From CBDFGS01 sp965247255 (lineage in GTDB: Bacteria > Chloroflexota > Dehalococcoidia > Lucifugimonadales > CAUZJF01): a stretch of 64,000 bases of DNA. Made by a program: the position numbers and the translations under genes. The stretch lies in the NCBI GenBank assembly GCA_965247255.1, contig CBDFGS010000011.1, positions 248,001 through 312,000 of the forward strand, read 5' to 3'. Positions 16,828-26,959 of the stretch are shown in pieces. The notes under the pieces were generated by a model. The model ran no database searches and was not told where the DNA came from. It saw nothing but the letters and a program-made list of their open reading frames with translations. Every line of letters starts with the position of its first letter. The first letter of the stretch is position 1.

Positions 16828-18774
16828 ATGGCATCGGCATCGCTTCCCGACATGGCAACTATTAAGGCGACGCGCGTATCTCCTCCCCCGGCGTGGGCGC
16901 TCCTTGAGCGAGAGCTCATCGACCTCATGAACGAGTCGGCGCAGGCGTACGTCCGCAAGTACGCCGAACCCGGCGGCGCGACCCTCCTGGCCGAGGACCT
17001 GGACGACCTGTACGAGCAGTTCTACAACTTCGGACTCTTCTACGCCTTGGGCGCCGACGAGAGCCTGCTGGACCTCCATCTGCAGCAGTGGAACGCCACG
17101 ACGCGCATCAGCGATGCCACATTCAACCACCGCATGAGGCACAACGACCACAGCAAGGTCTTCACGCCATCGGTCCACAACGAGTTCTGGGGCGCGACTC
17201 ACATGACCGAGTGGCACCATTTCGGCGAAGGCAACATGCCCTTCTACGACTTCGGCCTCGCCGACCCTACTATATCCGAGAACGTGCGGCGCGCCAGGCG
17301 ATTCGCCGCTATGTTCATCGGCGAGGACCCCGAGGCGCCGAACTACGATGCGGCACACGGCGTGCTGCGTTCGCCCTTCCACTCCAGCCAGGGTCCGAAG
17401 CTAAGCGCGACTCCGGAGTGGGCGCATACGATGCTCTACGGGGCAAGGGAGTTGGGCGGCAAGGTCAACTATTACGGCGTTCGCGCGTCTCTCTATCCGG
17501 TCGTCGAGGAGCTGGAGGAGGACTGGTTCGAGGACCCGGCCCGCAAGGAAGAGATCGTAGCGCTGTTCGACAAGATCATCATGAACGCCGACACGCCCAA
17601 TAGCCTGGGCGCCACCGCACTCGTGACGAACGCCTACCTCTATACCGGTGACGAGAAGTATAAGCGCTGGGTCCTTGACTACACCGGGGCGTGGCTGGAC
17701 CGGATGCGTAGGAACAACGGGATCATGCCGGACAACGTCGGGCCGACGGGCAAGATCGGGGAGCATCGCGAGGGCAACTGGTGGGGTGGGCAATACGGCT
17801 GGAACTGCTACTCAGGCTACAACATCATGTTTCACGCTCTCACCATCGCCGCGGAGTGCGCACTGCTCCTTTCCGGGGACTTCGGCTATCTGGAGGTCGT
17901 GCGAAGTCAGGTCAAGCTGTTGGTCGACAACGCCATGAAACGCGCAGACGGCCACCTCATCTCTCCCGCGCGCTATGGCGCGGACGGCTGGCAGTACCTG
18001 CAATGGAACCCAACGACGGGTAGGGAGGAGTCCTTCCGTTTACAGGAGATGGTGCACCTTTACCACGCCTCGATGTCGGAGGACGACCGCGACCTGATAG
18101 CCTACATCCGCGACAACGACAAGGAACGAGACTGGGGCGATGTGGGCGCCAATGGGGGCGAAAAGAACGGCGGAGAGACGGAGCTGGCGCGTTTCCAGTA
18201 CTACGACGGAAAGAACCCCGAGTGGCCTGCCAGGATTCTGAGCGCTGAGTACGCGTGGGCCCTGAAGACTTTCCAGGAGACCCAAAGCGACGACCGGACC
18301 ACCGAGGAGATAATATCCACCAACCGGATGCCGAGCACGCCGGTGCTCACCAAAGGGCTTACGCAGGTGACCCTCGGGGCGCCACAGTCCGTGTACAACG
18401 GCGGCTTGCTCAGGGCGACGGTCCGGTACTTCGACCTTGACGGCGGCCGGCCCGGACTGCCCGCCGATGTGGCCGCGCTCGTCGACTCCGTCGCGTCGGA
18501 TAGCGCCGGCATTCAGCTCGTGAATTTGAGCAGGACCAACACTCGAAGCCTGATAGTGCAGGCCGGAGCGTTTGGGGAGCACCAGTTCACCGGTCTGGAG
18601 TTCGACTCGGACGAGGAAGGTCCTTCGGGGGTTTCCGTCGATTCTAGATATTTCGCGGTGAAACTGCCGCCGTCCACGGCGGTGCGTGTATCGGCGGGAA
18701 TGCGCCGGTTCGCCAACGACCCCAGCTACGCCTTCCCCTGGCACGGCGACCGGATACCGGTGCCATTCCAGTAG
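16828..18774 (+). CDS. hypothetical protein, possible helical-toroid carbohydrate-active protein
   Basis: 648 aa starting ATG behind a GGAGG; a second ATG eight codons in (MATIKATRV) is possible. No signal peptide. The first two thirds are rich in aromatic and acidic residues with segments such as WHHFGEGNMPFYDFGLADPT, ALVTNAYLYTGDEKYKRWVL, NWWGGQYGWNCYSGYNIMFH and LISPARYGADGWQYLQWNPT, spaced like the helix-hairpin repeats of (alpha/alpha)6 toroid glycosidases and lyases. The last 150 residues (TQVTLGAPQSVYNGGLLRAT onward) look like a beta-sandwich. I do not recognise the family; a sugar-processing role is an inference from this pattern. An NHL lipoprotein gene follows after 17 bases. Confidence 0.6.
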   Translation: MASASLPDMATIKATRVSPPPAWALLERELIDLMNESAQAYVRKYAEPGGATLLAEDLDDLYEQFYNFGLFYALGADESLLDLHLQQWNATTRISDATFNHRMRHNDHSKVFTPSVHNEFWGATHMTEWHHFGEGNMPFYDFGLADPTISENVRRARRFAAMFIGEDPEAPNYDAAHGVLRSPFHSSQGPKLSATPEWAHTMLYGARELGGKVNYYGVRASLYPVVEELEEDWFEDPARKEEIVALFDKIIMNADTPNSLGATALVTNAYLYTGDEKYKRWVLDYTGAWLDRMRRNNGIMPDNVGPTGKIGEHREGNWWGGQYGWNCYSGYNIMFHALTIAAECALLLSGDFGYLEVVRSQVKLLVDNAMKRADGHLISPARYGADGWQYLQWNPTTGREESFRLQEMVHLYHASMSEDDRDLIAYIRDNDKERDWGDVGANGGEKNGGETELARFQYYDGKNPEWPARILSAEYAWALKTFQETQSDDRTTEEIISTNRMPSTPVLTKGLTQVTLGAPQSVYNGGLLRATVRYFDLDGGRPGLPADVAALVDSVASDSAGIQLVNLSRTNTRSLIVQAGAFGEHQFTGLEFDSDEEGPSGVSVDSRYFAVKLPPSTAVRVSAGMRRFANDPSYAFPWHGDRIPVPFQ

Positions 18775-18791
18775 GGGCGTGGGCGGCTGCC

Positions 18792-20048
18792 ATGCGAATA
18801 TTGCCGCTGGCTGGGCTTCGACTTAACGTCTGGGTGGCGCCCATTTCCGCCACAGCCGTAGCTTTGGCCTCGTGCAGCGCTCCCGATTTCGGCGATCCCC
18901 CCGCGCGGCCTACGGTCGAGATCGTGGTGATGGCGAGGAGCATCTCCCCTTACGCCGGCACCGGGTCCCCGAAGTTCGCGGGCGACGGCGGACCAGCGGC
19001 ACAGGCGGGGATATTCGCGCCTATTGGCGTGGCGGTGGACGGGGCGGGTAACCTCTTTGTCTCCTCGGACAAGCGCATCCGCAGAGTGGACGCCGCCACC
19101 GGAGTCGTCACTACCGTTGCGGGCAGCGGCAGCTCCCTGAGGCTGGGAGACGGCGGGCCCGCATTGGAGGGTGGTTTCAGAGACGCCCGCGGCCTGGCGG
19201 TGGACGTGGAGGGGAACCTGTACATCGCGGACTTCGCTTTCAGCCGTATTCGCAAAGTGGAGGCCGCGACCGGGATCATCACTACCGTGGCCGGCGGCGG
19301 GACGCCCTCCGGACACGAGCCGAAGATCGAGGATGTCGGGGACGGTGGCCTCGCCGTGGATTCCGTAGTCTTCGAGCCCATCGACGTTGCCGTCGACGGC
19401 CGGCTTAACCTCTACATCGCCGCCACACACCGGATCAGGAGAGTGGACCCTGTGACCGGGATCATCACCACCGCGACCGGCACCCGAGGGCTGTCGGGCG
19501 ACGGCGGGCCCGCCGCGGGCGCCGGCCTGGCTGAGCCCGAGGGCGTAGCCAGCGACGTCCAGGGCAACGTCTTCATCGCCGACAGCGACAATCACCGCGT
19601 CCGACGTATAGACGTCGCGACCGGAGTCATCACTACCGTCGCCGGTATTGGACGGCATGAGGAAGTAAGCACGGGCTGCCCGCCCGTCTGTAGCGACGAA
19701 CGCACCCCCTTCAGGGAGGGGACTGGGGCGGGTTACTCCGGCGACGGCGGCCCAGCCACGGGGGCGAAACTCAGGATTCCCACCGGCCTGGCCGTGGACT
19801 CCGCCGGAGACCTGTTCATCGCCGAGGCTGGCCGGCGCGTTCGCAGGGTCGACTCCGACGGGCTAATCTCCACGGTCATATCGGGTGAGACGTTCGCCAG
19901 CACCGAGACCGGCAAGGTCTCGGTCCGCTCGGGGACATTTGGTCAGATCACCACCATCGCGGTTAACGCCGCGGGCGAGATATTCATCGCCGACTTCAAG
20001 AAAAACCTGGTGCACAAGCTTTCGGCGCCACAGAGGGTCGTACGCTAG
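18792..20048 (+). CDS. NHL-repeat lipoprotein
   Basis: 418 aa. The N terminus has a hydrophobic segment ending in a plausible lipobox (TAVALASC, Cys near 29), so the mature protein is probably lipid-anchored outside the membrane. Six NHL-type repeats follow, each of the form VAVDGAGNLFVSSDKRIRRV then DAATGVVTTVAG, interleaved with GDGGPA motifs that start each blade. This NHL subtype differs from the three cytosolic-looking 338-aa proteins at the start of the window. It starts 17 bases after the 648-aa gene and is probably cotranscribed with it. Function unknown; probably a six-bladed propeller involved in binding. Confidence 0.8.
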   Translation: MRILPLAGLRLNVWVAPISATAVALASCSAPDFGDPPARPTVEIVVMARSISPYAGTGSPKFAGDGGPAAQAGIFAPIGVAVDGAGNLFVSSDKRIRRVDAATGVVTTVAGSGSSLRLGDGGPALEGGFRDARGLAVDVEGNLYIADFAFSRIRKVEAATGIITTVAGGGTPSGHEPKIEDVGDGGLAVDSVVFEPIDVAVDGRLNLYIAATHRIRRVDPVTGIITTATGTRGLSGDGGPAAGAGLAEPEGVASDVQGNVFIADSDNHRVRRIDVATGVITTVAGIGRHEEVSTGCPPVCSDERTPFREGTGAGYSGDGGPATGAKLRIPTGLAVDSAGDLFIAEAGRRVRRVDSDGLISTVISGETFASTETGKVSVRSGTFGQITTIAVNAAGEIFIADFKKNLVHKLSAPQRVVR

Positions 20049-20095
20049 CGAGCACCGTTTCCTGCGCGCCGTGGCGTTTGGCGGAGGCCGGCGGG

Positions 20096-20488
20096 CTATT
20101 CCGGTAGTGTTTCGCGCAGGTCGAAGTTGCTGAGACCCTGGACCTGAGGGAACGGCATCTCCATCGTCTCGCGAGAGTCCATGTAGACCCAGCGCATCGG
20201 CGGTTCGGTCCCGCCAACCTCTATGCGATCGAAACCGCGCAGGCGCCTCGGCTCCGCGCTCAACCTCTCGCCGTTCACGTAGGTGCCGTTCTCGCTACCG
20301 AGATCTTGCAGCCAGTGCGCATCGACATCTCCGTCTATGCGCGCGTGCTCCAATGATGCGCCATTGTCGACGACGACGACGTCACTATCTCCCCGCCGTC
20401 CGATCGTCGTCGACCCGACAGGAAGCGTCACCATCGCTCCCTCGTCGAGGCCTCCGCGGACTATCAAGACGGCTATCGGACTGGACAT
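20096..20488 (-). CDS. small FHA-domain protein
   Basis: 131 aa from the ATG at 20488 (MSSPIAVLIVRGG). Residues about 5-100 form one forkhead-associated domain: TTIGRRGDSDVVVVDNGASL has the conserved GR, then SLEHARIDGD, then LQDLGSENGTYVNGERL with the family's NGT(Y)VNG loop. FHA domains bind phosphothreonine peptides, normally partners of Ser/Thr kinases; no kinase gene is nearby. A longer frame to 20596 exists but adds only unconserved residues. It is convergent with the NHL lipoprotein gene. About 30 residues after the domain are unremarkable. Confidence 0.82.
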   Translation of the reverse strand: MSSPIAVLIVRGGLDEGAMVTLPVGSTTIGRRGDSDVVVVDNGASLEHARIDGDVDAHWLQDLGSENGTYVNGERLSAEPRRLRGFDRIEVGGTEPPMRWVYMDSRETMEMPFPQVQGLSNFDLRETLPE

Positions 20489-20684
20489 CTCGGGCGTAGT
20501 GAGTCTCAGTGTACTTTGAACTCGTGGATATGGTGGTTGCCTGGTAGTGGCTGCACTATACCGCGGCATTATATCGACAGCCCGTTGCGGCGTCAACCAT
20601 TCACTGACAGCGGAGGGGTCTAGATTGGGCGTCGAATGCGTGTCCCTTCTCCCCCGGCGGGAGAAGGTTAGGATGAGGGGGACC

Positions 20685-22069
20685 CTAGCCCCCGCTCTTG
20701 AAGCTGTAAAGGTGCGAGTCCCGCATATGGAACACGAGCTTGACGGAACGGCCCGCTAGCTCGTTCAGGGTCCGGCCTCCGGGCCAGCGGATAGTAGCCG
20801 GGTCCACCGTACCGCGCGTGGGGGCGTTCCCATCGAAGACAGCTCGGTCCTCGCCCGAGAAGCCGTCTACGGAATGTCCGTCGCCGTCCAACACCTCGAT
20901 CGACATCGCGCCGCCGCCATCCAGCGGGTAGCTGTCGAGATGGCGGGTGGTGGACGCGTTTAGCAGGAGGTCTCCGCCCGGCCAGGTCATGGGGTTCGTC
21001 ACCAGCCGGCCCTCCATGAAGCCGGCGGTGATCGACACGAACCGGTCGACGGTGATGGTCGCCAGGCCTATGGCGCAATACTTCGGCGGACCCTGCTTTA
21101 CGTGGAAGTGCGAGCCGCTGCGGCCGCCGAAGTAGAACCAGAGCTGGTTCCCAACCACGATGGGTCCGGCCGACTGGCAGGTGGTCCAGCGTTGGTTCCA
21201 GGGGTACTCAGGGCTCATGAAGGGATGCTCTCGTGTCGGAGGCTTGTGCCACTCCTTGAGGTCGTAGCTCCACGATAGCATCAACTCGAAGAAGTTTGGC
21301 ACGTTGTGCCATCGCTCAACCAGCCCCAGGTATAGGTCGCCATAGGGGAAGCCCACCATGCCATGGTTCTCGATGTCCGGCGAGTCGATGAGGTCGGGCC
21401 GCTGTATCAGCTCCGGATCCGAGAAGTCCCGGAACTCGTCGCTCGTGGAGACGGAGACCCAGCGTGTCCCGTATCGGTCCCTACCTTTGGGTGTCTTGAG
21501 AAAGATGACGTACTTTCCGTCCGCACGGCCGAACATCAGGTAGACGACGTCCCGGTCGGAGCGACTAACGGCTCAGGGATCGTCGCCCAGCGCAGGCCGT
21601 CCTTGCTCGTAGCGCCGTAGATGCCGCCTTTCGCGACCCTGATCATCTTGAAGGGCGCCGCGATGTCTTCCGGCTCGTAATAGACCGACGGGCAGTTCGC
21701 GGGCCGCATCACGATGTTGTTTTCCTTGCTGCCCTGGTACTCGATCTCGCCCACGGTCAGGCGACTCCAGTGCAACCCGTCCGCGCTTTCGGCGACGCAC
21801 ATCAACGGCTCTTCGCGCGGCTTGTATGTGGAGTAGTACATCCTCCACGCCTCACCCATCCTGAACACCGTGCCGTACATGGTGACGTTGGTGCCTTCCC
21901 ATGGCATCTCGGGCCGCAGAACGGGCTCGGGGAAGATGTCGGCCTTGTGCCACAGCCGCGTTAGCCGCTGGTGGTCCTCGATCCACGTGTCGTCGAGGAA
22001 CATCTGGCTCTTAGTCAGGTCTGGCTCTCGTTTTTTCACGCTCTTCCTCCTCATTCGCCAGCCTCGCAC
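20685..22069 (-). pseudogene. glycosidase-like (five-bladed propeller) gene broken by one frameshift
   Basis: Two adjacent frames make one protein of about 460 aa. The first (22069 to about 21545) runs from KSQMFLDDTWIEDHQRLTRL through YGTVFRMGEAWRMYYSTYKP, AESADGLHW and ATIPEPLVAPTG; the second continues DVVYLMFGRADGKYVIFLKT, VSVSTSDEFRDFSDPELIQR, LVERWHNVPNFFELMLSWSY and LWFYFGGRSGSHFH. The join needs a single-base shift near 21545-21555, at the GACCGGGACGTCG stretch. The repeated pattern of aromatic strands ending SxDGLxW is typical of GH32/GH43-like propellers. Either a recent pseudogene or an assembly error; both halves look unconstrained by other damage, which favours error or a very young mutation. 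Confidence 0.7.
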
Positions 22070-22188
22070 GGCTGCGCCAACACTCCCGCAAACGTCCGCG
22101 ACCTCTCTGTGCGACCGGGTTTGTACCCTCTCGTCCCTCCCCCGCCGCCGGGGGAAGGTTTAGGATGGGGGCCACCCGTGTGCAACAA

Positions 22189-23151
22189 CTAGCTCGGTCC
22201 GCCGCCCTCCGCGCCCTCGCCGCCGACATTGGCGCCGGCTTCCCTTCGCGCCGGTATGTATGAGGCCAGCATGGTGACACCGAGAATCCCCACTACCCCG
22301 GCCAGGGATGCGGCCGTAGGCAAATGATATATATCGCTGATGAGCATCTTGACGCCAATGAAGCAGAGGACCACGGCGAGGCCTACGTTGAGGTACCTGA
22401 AGTGACGTAGAGCGCCGGCCACGAGGAAGAAGAGGGCTCGCAGCCCCAGGATCGCGAAAACGTTGGATGTCCACACGATAAATGGGTCCCGGGTAATGGA
22501 GAGGATGGCGGGCACCGAGTCCACCGCGAATACCAGGTCGCTGGCTTCTACTACGAGCAGCACCATGAAGAGAGGGGTGGCCAGCAGCGTTCCGTTTCGC
22601 CTGATGAAGAAGTGCTGCCCCTCGTAGTCAGAGGTGACGGGGAAGAACCGGCGGGCGAGCCGGAGGACCGGATTGCGCTCCGGGTGGATCTCCGCCTCGT
22701 TGCGCAGGACCAGCCGGATGCCTGTGTACACGAGAAACGCGCCGAAGACGTAAATCACCCATTCGAACGCGTTGAGCAGGGTCACGCCGACGGCGATGAA
22801 GGCCCCGCGCATCACAATGGCGCCGAGAATCCCTAGGAACAGCACCCTATGTTGGTACTTCGGTGGCACCGCGAAATAGGACAGCACGAGGAGCCAGACG
22901 AAAACATTGTCTACGCTCAGCGACAGCTCGATGATGTACCCGGTGAGGAACTCCAGCCCTTTTTCCCGGCCCAGCAACAGGAAGACGCCGACGTTGAAGA
23001 GCACCGCCAGGCTCACCCAGATCACGTACCACGTACCGGCTTCTCGCAGGCTCACCACGTGGGCCGAGCGGTGGAAGATGCCAAGGTCGATGAAAAGCAG
23101 GAGCACCACGAACAGAGTGAAGCTCACGAACAGCCAGGGCGAGTACTCCAT
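22189..23151 (-). CDS. TerC family integral membrane protein
   Basis: 320 aa with about eight membrane spans. TerC landmarks: the paired acidic motifs ELSLSVDNVFVWLLVLSYF (about residue 78) and EASDLVFAVDSVPAILSITR (about residue 200), the intervening basic loop PVLRLARRFFPVTSDYEGQH, and FAILGLRALFFLVAGALRHF. TerC/Alx proteins export manganese or other divalent metals, in some bacteria during co-translocational metallation of exoenzymes, and are linked to tellurite resistance. The tail after residue 300 (NVGGEGAEGGGPS) is short, glycine-rich and probably disordered. No tellurite genes are adjacent. The ATG at 23151 fits the first span. Confidence 0.92.
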   Translation of the reverse strand: MEYSPWLFVSFTLFVVLLLFIDLGIFHRSAHVVSLREAGTWYVIWVSLAVLFNVGVFLLLGREKGLEFLTGYIIELSLSVDNVFVWLLVLSYFAVPPKYQHRVLFLGILGAIVMRGAFIAVGVTLLNAFEWVIYVFGAFLVYTGIRLVLRNEAEIHPERNPVLRLARRFFPVTSDYEGQHFFIRRNGTLLATPLFMVLLVVEASDLVFAVDSVPAILSITRDPFIVWTSNVFAILGLRALFFLVAGALRHFRYLNVGLAVVLCFIGVKMLISDIYHLPTAASLAGVVGILGVTMLASYIPARREAGANVGGEGAEGGGPS

Positions 23152-23718
23152 CGGCTTATCTTGTCCCCTGTGCGGAGGGCGGTAACGCGGGGTCTACGGA
23201 GGTGACGGCGACTGCGCTTCTCCGCAAATGCGGAGTGGACCCAGCACGCCACCTCCTGGCCGGGTACTCGTGCTGGCTAGCCACGATTAAAACGTGTGGT
23301 GGAGCGGGGGCGGCATTCAGGCGGGAGGCGCAGGGCAGGCGGCAGCGCACGTCTGCGTGGCGTGTTTACGGGGCTGCCTATTGCGGGTACCTTGCTATCG
23401 GAGAAGATGTACGCCAGACCATTCGAAATCGGACCTGTTACAAGATTCTACCAGAGTGGACTCTGATTAAACCTGCGGCTTCCGGATTACGGCCTCTCCG
23501 CCGCCCCCTCCACGGCACGAGCGTTCCTAACCCGCTGCTGGCAGCGCGCATAGCACCGATAGCTAGCAGTCGTCGCTCGAGAGGAGCGAGTAATCCAAGG
23601 GCGGCGCTGGCGTTGAGCCAGCTTCGTATTTTTCGTGATAGCCTACGCCCGTCCCGCGCCGTCTTCTCCTGCGTTGGGTGGGCCTCGGAGAGAGGGCGCA
23701 CAGCTGAGGGGTAGCCAC
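23152..23718. other. divergent intergenic region between terC-like and repeat-protein genes
   Basis: 567 bases without a credible gene. An AGGGG ribosome site (23706-23711) serves the GTG at 23719. I looked for a manganese (yybP-ykoY) riboswitch ahead of the TerC-type gene and did not see one. No strong promoter pair was found. Confidence 0.4.
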
Positions 23719-26700
23719 GTGAAACATATCGCCAGGCCGCCATCGGTCGTGCTGGCGCTGCTGCTGATCGTGGGGCTCGCGCGAATCTGCTCGCCGGGGC
23801 CGGCGATGGCGGTGGTGACGCTCGGGAAGCACGACGTCCGATGGACCGACGCTGCGGGCAACGCTATAACGCACGTGGCGCCCGATTCGACGGCTACGTT
23901 CTTCATCAAGGACGCCGTGCTAGGCGGCCCTAAAAGCGGCACCGCTACCTGGTTCGGTCAATCCGCGGCAGCCGGCACCAGCTTCAGTATCTCTGACGGA
24001 CAGATAGGCGGCGCACCCACTACCGGCACCTTCACGCTGGATGCGCCGGGCTGGGACCCGGCGAGCATGCCGCTGGCCGGACAGCCTAACGTCACAGTCG
24101 GTAGCTTCTCGGCGTTCGTGATCTCATTTGACGTCAACGCAGCAACCTTCGCGATGTTTACCGATCCGGGTAGCACCAACACGACCACAGCGACCTTCGG
24201 GTTCCACGGAGTGGACTACTACGCCTCTTCCACCAACCGGGTGAAGGTTACCAGCACGTCAGACGCGCAGGGCGAGTGGATCGGTATCGCCGAAGAACCT
24301 TTCGGAAGCGAGTCCGTAACCTCAACCTCGGATACTTTTCGAGGGATGGTAACCCTTTCGTCGTCGGCGGGTGCCGCAGGGCCGGGTGATGGCAGCGTAT
24401 GGGCGCAGCAAGGCGACCTACTAACGGTCACCTACTACGATTCCAGCGGTATCGTCGTCGACTCCGCCTCGACGCACGTGTCCGCGACTACACCATCCGA
24501 CGTTACCGCCCCGATAGTCACCGGCTTGACTGCGAAAGGTTGGAATATGGAGGTCGAGCTGGACTGGGACGACAGCGTCGCTGCGGACCTGGCCGGCTAC
24601 AACGTCTACGGGTCGCGGACCGTGGGGGTTCGCGGGCCAAGGCTGAACCCAACTCTACTCGCTTCGAGCTACTATCTCGATCCCGGGCTTACCAACCTTT
24701 TGACCTACTTATACTCCGTGACCGCCGTGGACACCAGTGGCAACGAGTCGGTCCATTTTCAGCTCTCTGCCACACCCTCGGCGCAGGTGCTGCTGAAGAA
24801 CGACGACGTCCAGTGGGGTGACTCAGCAGGCGGCGTGTTAAAGCAGTTAGCGCTCGATACGACGTCGTATCTCTTCATCAAAGACCCGGACTTGAACACT
24901 TCAAATACTGGCACATCGACCTGGTTCGGCCAGGCCGCAAGCGCCGGCACCACATTTAGAATCCCGGACGGCGACATAGGCGGCGCTCCGACTACCGGTA
25001 CCTTTACCCTGGACGCTCCGGGCTACGACACTAACGCTCCGGCCAATACGCCGCTGACAGGACAGCCGACCGTGAAAGTAGGCATTAGCTCGGCTTTCGT
25101 GATCAGTTCCGATTTCGACGCAGGCACGTTCGCGATCTTCCACGACCCCGGTACGACGAACACGACCACAGCGACGTTCACCTTCCACGCTGCGGACCTC
25201 TACGCCTCCTCCACCATGCGGGCGAAGGTGACCGGTATGTGGGACCCGGAGGGAGAGTGGATCAGTATCACGGAGAGAGCGTTTGGGGCGGCGACGGCTA
25301 CCTCGACCTCGGGAGTCTTTCGCGGGGCCGTGGAGCTATCTTCGTCGTCCGACGTCCAGGGTCCCGGTGATGGGAGAGTTTGGGTGCAGGGCGGTGACAC
25401 CGTCGTTGTGACGTACTATGACGCCAACGGCAATATCATCGACACGGACTCCAGACAAATACCCGGGACATCGCAGGTCCCGAAACCTACTCCCTCTCCT
25501 CCTACGCCCACCCGTACTCCAACCGCAACGCCGACAGTAACCCCAGGGCCATCACCAACTCCCGCGCCGGTCACGCTCGGCGAGAACCGCGTCCAGTGGA
25601 CAGACGCAGCGGGCACCGCAATCACCCAGGTGGGACTGGATACGACGGCGACCTTCTTCATCAAGGACTCCGACCTGCACAATCCCAGGGCGGGCACCGC
25701 GACCTGGTTCGGCCAGTCTGCGGCCGCCGGCACCTTGTTCAGTATCGCGGACGGGTACGTAGGCGGCGCACCCACGACGGGCATTCACACGCTGGACGCC
25801 CCGGGCTACGATACGACCACTCCATCCAACACGCCGCTGACAGGGCAGCGTAGTGTTACCGTGGGACTCGCGTCTGCGTTCGTGATCAGTTTCGATTTGG
25901 AAGCGGGCTCGTTCGCGATCTTCACAGACCCGGGCACGACGAACACGACCACCGCCACGTTCAGCTTCCACACCGCGGACTACTACTCCTCGTCCACCAT
26001 GCGGGCGAAGGTAACCGGCTCGTCAGACCCACAAGGAGAGTGGATCGATATCTCAGAAGTGGAGTTTGCAACAGCCACTGGGACGTCGACCTCGGGGATC
26101 TTTTGCGGTTCGGTGGCGCTCTCGTCGGCGTCGGGCGCCGCTGGCCAGGGCGACGGCCGCGTATTCGCGCAGCTAGGCGACATCGTAGTCGTGACCTACT
26201 ACGACGCAAACGGCAATGTCATCGACTCGGACTCGAGGCAGGTGGCTGCGGCGACGCCCATGCCGACGCAAACACCAACGGCGACTCCAACCCCGACGCC
26301 TACGCTGACCCCAACGGCTACGCCGTCTCCGACGCCCACCCCGGTCCCAACGGCTACGCCGACCTCAACACCTACTCCGGTCCCGCCGCCGGTACTAGTC
26401 AACTTCCCGCTGGTGGTTGGGTTCAACCTGTTAGCGGTCCCCGTCGGCTGCGGATCGCCACTGGATGCCGGCGAGCTCGCCGGTTTCATTGGTGGCCAGG
26501 GAGGCACGGTCGACTCAGTGCAGCGATGGGGAGTCGGCGGATCGCAGGCGTTCGACGGCTGGCTTCCGGGCGTCCCGAACCCCTTCACCATCGAGCCGGG
26601 GCGCGGCTACTTTGTCAAGCTGTCAGCGGTGCCATCTAGCGGTTCGGTGACTGTCGCAGGTGTCCCGTGCCTCCAGAGCGTCTCCCTCGATTTCCTCGTT

Positions 26701-26937
26701 GTCGGGTTCAACCTGGTTGGTGTTCCTGTGCCGTTCTTGTCCGGTGGAGACAACGCTCAGACCCTGACCGACCTGATCACCGGTGCAGGTGGCGCGGTCG
26801 ACTCAGTCCAGCGATGGGGCGTTGGCGGCTCCCAGGGGTTCGAGGGGTGGCTGCCCGGCGGCGCGAGTCCGTTCACCATCGACTCGAAGTCTGGGTACTT
26901 CGTCAAGCTCTCGCAGGTGCCGTCGATGGTCCCGTAG
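23719..26937 (+). CDS. exported triple-repeat surface protein with Fn3 domain and duplicated C-terminal module
   Basis: 1072 aa from the GTG at 23719, with a signal peptide (VVLALLLIVGLARICSPGPAMA). Domains: repeat 1 about residues 31-255, an Fn3-like domain 262-352 (DLAGYNVYGSRTVGVRGPRL), repeat 2 about 356-580, a Thr/Pro linker, repeat 3 about 617-840, a second Thr/Pro linker, and a C-terminal module in two tandem copies (893-985 and 988-1072), each with VVGFNLxxVPV, VDSVQRWGVGGSQ and GYFVKLS. The three repeats are about 225 residues and share WTDAAGNAIT, TATWFGQSAAAGTxFSI and IGGAPTTGTFTLDAPG. I do not recognise the repeat. The Fn3, linker and C-terminal module recur at 36169-37983. Probably a cell-envelope or secreted structural protein. 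Confidence 0.8.
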   Translation: MKHIARPPSVVLALLLIVGLARICSPGPAMAVVTLGKHDVRWTDAAGNAITHVAPDSTATFFIKDAVLGGPKSGTATWFGQSAAAGTSFSISDGQIGGAPTTGTFTLDAPGWDPASMPLAGQPNVTVGSFSAFVISFDVNAATFAMFTDPGSTNTTTATFGFHGVDYYASSTNRVKVTSTSDAQGEWIGIAEEPFGSESVTSTSDTFRGMVTLSSSAGAAGPGDGSVWAQQGDLLTVTYYDSSGIVVDSASTHVSATTPSDVTAPIVTGLTAKGWNMEVELDWDDSVAADLAGYNVYGSRTVGVRGPRLNPTLLASSYYLDPGLTNLLTYLYSVTAVDTSGNESVHFQLSATPSAQVLLKNDDVQWGDSAGGVLKQLALDTTSYLFIKDPDLNTSNTGTSTWFGQAASAGTTFRIPDGDIGGAPTTGTFTLDAPGYDTNAPANTPLTGQPTVKVGISSAFVISSDFDAGTFAIFHDPGTTNTTTATFTFHAADLYASSTMRAKVTGMWDPEGEWISITERAFGAATATSTSGVFRGAVELSSSSDVQGPGDGRVWVQGGDTVVVTYYDANGNIIDTDSRQIPGTSQVPKPTPSPPTPTRTPTATPTVTPGPSPTPAPVTLGENRVQWTDAAGTAITQVGLDTTATFFIKDSDLHNPRAGTATWFGQSAAAGTLFSIADGYVGGAPTTGIHTLDAPGYDTTTPSNTPLTGQRSVTVGLASAFVISFDLEAGSFAIFTDPGTTNTTTATFSFHTADYYSSSTMRAKVTGSSDPQGEWIDISEVEFATATGTSTSGIFCGSVALSSASGAAGQGDGRVFAQLGDIVVVTYYDANGNVIDSDSRQVAAATPMPTQTPTATPTPTPTLTPTATPSPTPTPVPTATPTSTPTPVPPPVLVNFPLVVGFNLLAVPVGCGSPLDAGELAGFIGGQGGTVDSVQRWGVGGSQAFDGWLPGVPNPFTIEPGRGYFVKLSAVPSSGSVTVAGVPCLQSVSLDFLVVGFNLVGVPVPFLSGGDNAQTLTDLITGAGGAVDSVQRWGVGGSQGFEGWLPGGASPFTIDSKSGYFVKLSQVPSMVP

Positions 26938-26959
26938 CCCTTGTTCTAATTTGCGTAGG

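Noticed and set aside
23152..23300. Manganese riboswitch (yybP-ykoY) ahead of the TerC-type gene
   Set aside because: The conserved loop sequences of that riboswitch were not seen.
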